A DNA stretch of 8,063 nucleotides, from assembly GCA_036259835.1 (NCBI GenBank), contig DATABA010000109.1:1-8063 (forward strand), in the 5' to 3' direction. This DNA comes from JALYGK01 sp036259835. Lineage in GTDB: Bacteria > Actinomycetota > UBA4738. A program made the translations under genes and the position numbers. This document shows positions 6,472 through 8,063 of this stretch, piece by piece (the stretch's first letter is position 1; every line of letters starts with the position of its first letter). The notes under the pieces were generated by a model that had not been told where the DNA came from, did no database searches, and saw nothing but the letters and a program-made list of their open reading frames with translations.

Positions 6472-7798
6472 ATGAGGTTCCCGAAAACAACAGCAGCCGC
6501 CATTCGTCGGGAACGCCTTTCAGCGCGTGCATACCCCGATCGTTGAACTGAAGCCCCGAGCCCGTAACCAGATCCTTGACCGTGCTCGAGACGAGGACCT
6601 CTTCCGGCAACGCGAGATCGGCGATCCGCGAGGCGATGTGAACCGCGATTCCGCCTATGTCGTTTCCGCGGACCTCGCATTCGCCGGTATGCACACCGGC
6701 TCTCACGCGGAGCTCGAGCTTTCGCGCCTGTTCCACCAGAGCCGAGGCGCACCGGACAGCACGGGCGGGGCCGTCAAACGTGGCCAACGTTCCGTCCCCG
6801 GTGAACTTGATCGACGTTCCGTTGAATCTCGCCACCTGACGCCGAACCATGTCCTCGTAGCGATCCAGCAGCTCGCTCCACGCCCTGTCGCCCACCCGGG
6901 CGGCCTGCTCCGTCGAACCACAGATATCGGTCAGCACGATCGTTGCCAGGATCCGGTCCGGCTCGGCGGCCGGACTGGTGCCGGTCAGGAATTCCTGAGT
7001 CTCCTGAAGGATGCGTCGTGCGTCGTCACCCCACGGCAGGTGATCGCCACCTTCTATCTCCACGTACTTCGCTCCCGGGATGTGCTCGGCCAAATAGCGT
7101 CCGCCCGCCACCGGAACCGCGATATCGCCGTTGCAGTGAAGGACGAGTGTGGGAGCGTTGATAGTTGGGAGCACGTCAATCACATCAGCTTGGAACACAT
7201 TGGATTTCAGCAGCTTTGCCGCCATGGCCGGGCTCGCGCCCGTCCGCTCCCACCTTGCCCACTGCGCTCGGGCGTCTGGGTCATTGGCAAGCGAAGGGGT
7301 GAACCATTCGAGAGTGAAGCCCGTGCCCCACCTCTCCGCGTCGAGGAACTGCTTGAGCCGCTCGAGGCTTTGGCCGTGCGGAAACCGATCGGACCGGACG
7401 AAGGCTGGAGAGGATCCATACAGAACGAGGTGGGTGACCCGTTCGGGATACGTCGCCGCGAAGAGAATGGTCATGGGGCCGCCTTCGGAGACGCCGAACA
7501 AGGCCACTCGTTCGACTCCCGCGGCGTCCATCACGGCCCGAACGTCGTCCATCCGTTCCTCCAGGGTCGGTACCGCGGGCGCCGGATCGGATAATCCCGT
7601 GTCTCTCTGGTCGAACGCGATGACGCGCGCGAAGGTCGAGAGCGCCTCATAAAGGGTCCTGAGTGCGGGGATATCCCACGCGGCTTCCACATTCGAGACG
7701 AACCCGGGACAGATCACCACGTCGATCGGGCCGCGGCCGAACACCTGATAGGCGATGTGAAGTTCGCCGCTGCGGGCGTATCGGGTCTCGGCTTCCAC
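6470..7798 (-). CDS. Alpha/beta-hydrolase fused to class III cyclase
   Basis: The protein has 442 residues. Residues 1-275 form an alpha/beta-hydrolase domain with nucleophile Ser104 in GVSEG, likely acid Asp225 (HCNGD) and His253 (GGDHLPW), so the catalytic triad looks intact. Residues 283-440 form a class III cyclase domain with metal-binding Asp291 (LTDICGST) and Asp335 (KFTGDG), base-contacting Lys331, and Arg391. The transition-state Asn is replaced by His387 (AVHIASR), a variant found in other actinobacterial cyclases of this fusion type, so activity is plausible but not certain. The hydrolase domain may act as a ligand sensor or a true esterase. The start is GTG at 7796-7798: an in-frame TAG lies five codons upstream, and the N-terminus (ETRYARSGELHIAYQVFG) matches family starts. 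There is no clear Shine-Dalgarno. It is divergent from membrane-protein copy B and heads an operon with the four-helix protein. Confidence 0.93.
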   Translation of the reverse strand: MEAETRYARSGELHIAYQVFGRGPIDVVICPGFVSNVEAAWDIPALRTLYEALSTFARVIAFDQRDTGLSDPAPAVPTLEERMDDVRAVMDAAGVERVALFGVSEGGPMTILFAATYPERVTHLVLYGSSPAFVRSDRFPHGQSLERLKQFLDAERWGTGFTLEWFTPSLANDPDARAQWARWERTGASPAMAAKLLKSNVFQADVIDVLPTINAPTLVLHCNGDIAVPVAGGRYLAEHIPGAKYVEIEGGDHLPWGDDARRILQETQEFLTGTSPAAEPDRILATIVLTDICGSTEQAARVGDRAWSELLDRYEDMVRRQVARFNGTSIKFTGDGTLATFDGPARAVRCASALVEQARKLELRVRAGVHTGECEVRGNDIGGIAVHIASRIADLALPEEVLVSSTVKDLVTGSGLQFNDRGMHALKGVPDEWRLLLFSGTS

Positions 7799-7807
7799 GG
7801 CGAGTGG

Positions 7808-7813
7808 ATGCTA
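7808..7813 (-). promoter_or_regulatory. Possible -10 box of hydrolase-cyclase (leaderless?)
   Basis: TAGCAT on the minus strand lies 9 bp before the GTG start. If used as a -10 box, transcription would begin at or just before the start codon, which would fit the lack of a Shine-Dalgarno. No good -35 box was seen, so support is weak. Confidence 0.25.
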
Positions 7814-7819
7814 CCCCCG

Positions 7820-7848
7820 TTGCGCCCGGAAAAGCGCGGACGTACGGT
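7820..7848 (+). promoter_or_regulatory. Candidate promoter of membrane-protein copy B
   Basis: TTGCGC (7820-7825) and TACGGT (7843-7848) with a 17-bp spacer correspond to the boxes in front of copy A. The site lies in the 79-bp gap shared with the divergent hydrolase-cyclase, so the two promoters would be very close and could interfere with or co-regulate each other. Confidence 0.5.
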
Positions 7849-7877
7849 CGCGCCGAACTCACGAGAGGAGGCGCCCC

Positions 7878-8063
7878 ATGCTCGGTGTTTCGGATGCCCG
7901 TCATTTCCGGAGGCTCGTTGCGGGCTTCTGCCTGATTGCGGCGCCGGCCGTTCTGCTGATCGGCGCCCTCATCCATCCTCAGAGCCAGGACGACACCGCG
8001 GCGCACCTCGCGGTCGTCGGTGAGAGCCCCGGCCGCTACTACCTCGCCCACGCCATCATCCTG
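7878..8063 (+). CDS. Six-helix membrane protein, copy B (3' part outside window)
   Basis: Sixty-two codons are visible from ATG 7878, preceded by AGAGGAGG at 7864-7871. The encoded residues are identical to residues 1-62 of the protein starting at 5264: a short basic N-terminus (RHFRRL), the first membrane helix (about 12-32), a polar loop (HPQSQDD), and the start of helix 2. The reading frame is open to the window edge. Nucleotide differences from copy A are five, all silent. It is divergent from the hydrolase-cyclase gene. Whether the rest of the gene is intact cannot be seen. Confidence 0.85.
   Translation, partial: MLGVSDARHFRRLVAGFCLIAAPAVLLIGALIHPQSQDDTAAHLAVVGESPGRYYLAHAIIL

Larger units (their letters stand above)
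7818..8063 (+). repeat. Repeated promoter-plus-5'-coding cassette, copy B
   Basis: Direct repeat of 5204-5449, same orientation, about 2.6 kb downstream, continuing beyond the window. The leader shows several substitutions and small indels, while the coding part has only five silent changes. Confidence 0.9.

Noticed and set aside
6527..7594. 355-codon open frame on the plus strand
   Set aside because: It lies entirely opposite the well-supported hydrolase-cyclase and has low-complexity, Arg/Pro-rich composition with no recognisable domain. Long antisense frames are common in GC-rich coding DNA.
1..8063. CRISPR array, tRNA/rRNA gene, toxin-antitoxin pair, insertion sequence
   Set aside because: No regularly spaced repeats, no cloverleaf or rRNA-like sequence, no transposase motif and no small paired genes were seen on either strand.

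Overview
The window is high-GC, dense and lacks introns. It has GTG starts, purine-rich AGAGGAGG ribosome binding sites, two class III nucleotidyl cyclases of types common in actinobacteria, and an F420-type split-barrel protein. Together these suggest an actinobacterium, possibly a deep-branching soil or uncultured lineage. That placement is inference; no rRNA or marker gene is present.

Layout. (1) 1-893, minus strand: a small exported protein of unknown function (294-893), followed 6 bp later by a cupin gene that runs off the left edge (287 down to 1). (2) 894-1165, a scar region: it holds a frameshifted remnant of the 5' end of a membrane-protein gene on the plus strand (991-1101) and a 26-codon remnant of a cupin start on the minus strand (1073-1153). 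(3) 1166-4645, minus: a large regulator with a zinc ribbon, a class III cyclase domain, an AAA-type ATPase and a TPR-like tail. (4) 4759-5163, plus: a PPOX-class putative F420-dependent protein, divergent from the large cyclase. (5) 5264-5944, plus: a six-helix membrane protein (copy A). (6) 5941-7798, minus: an alpha/beta-hydrolase-cyclase fusion (6470-7798) in an operon with a four-helix membrane protein (5941-6459), which converges on copy A and shares a CTAG stop with it. (7) 7878-8063, plus: the start of copy B of the six-helix membrane protein, cut by the window edge.

The two cyclase genes are the functional core. Both would make a cyclic nucleotide (probably cAMP). One is controlled by an ATPase/TPR module and the other by a hydrolase-like domain. 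The genes around them (membrane proteins, cupin, exported protein, split-barrel protein) may be targets or partners, but nothing in the sequence proves it.

The most notable structure is repetition. A cassette made of promoter, ribosome binding site and 5' coding end occurs three times in the same orientation: two apparently intact copies and one decayed copy. The first 12 codons of the cupin gene also occur twice, as a 36-bp direct repeat about 0.87 kb apart. These look like footprints of gene duplication and of an insertion that split an older cyclase-cupin operon. No transposase, integrase, tRNA, rRNA or CRISPR array was seen, and no known defence system is recognisable.
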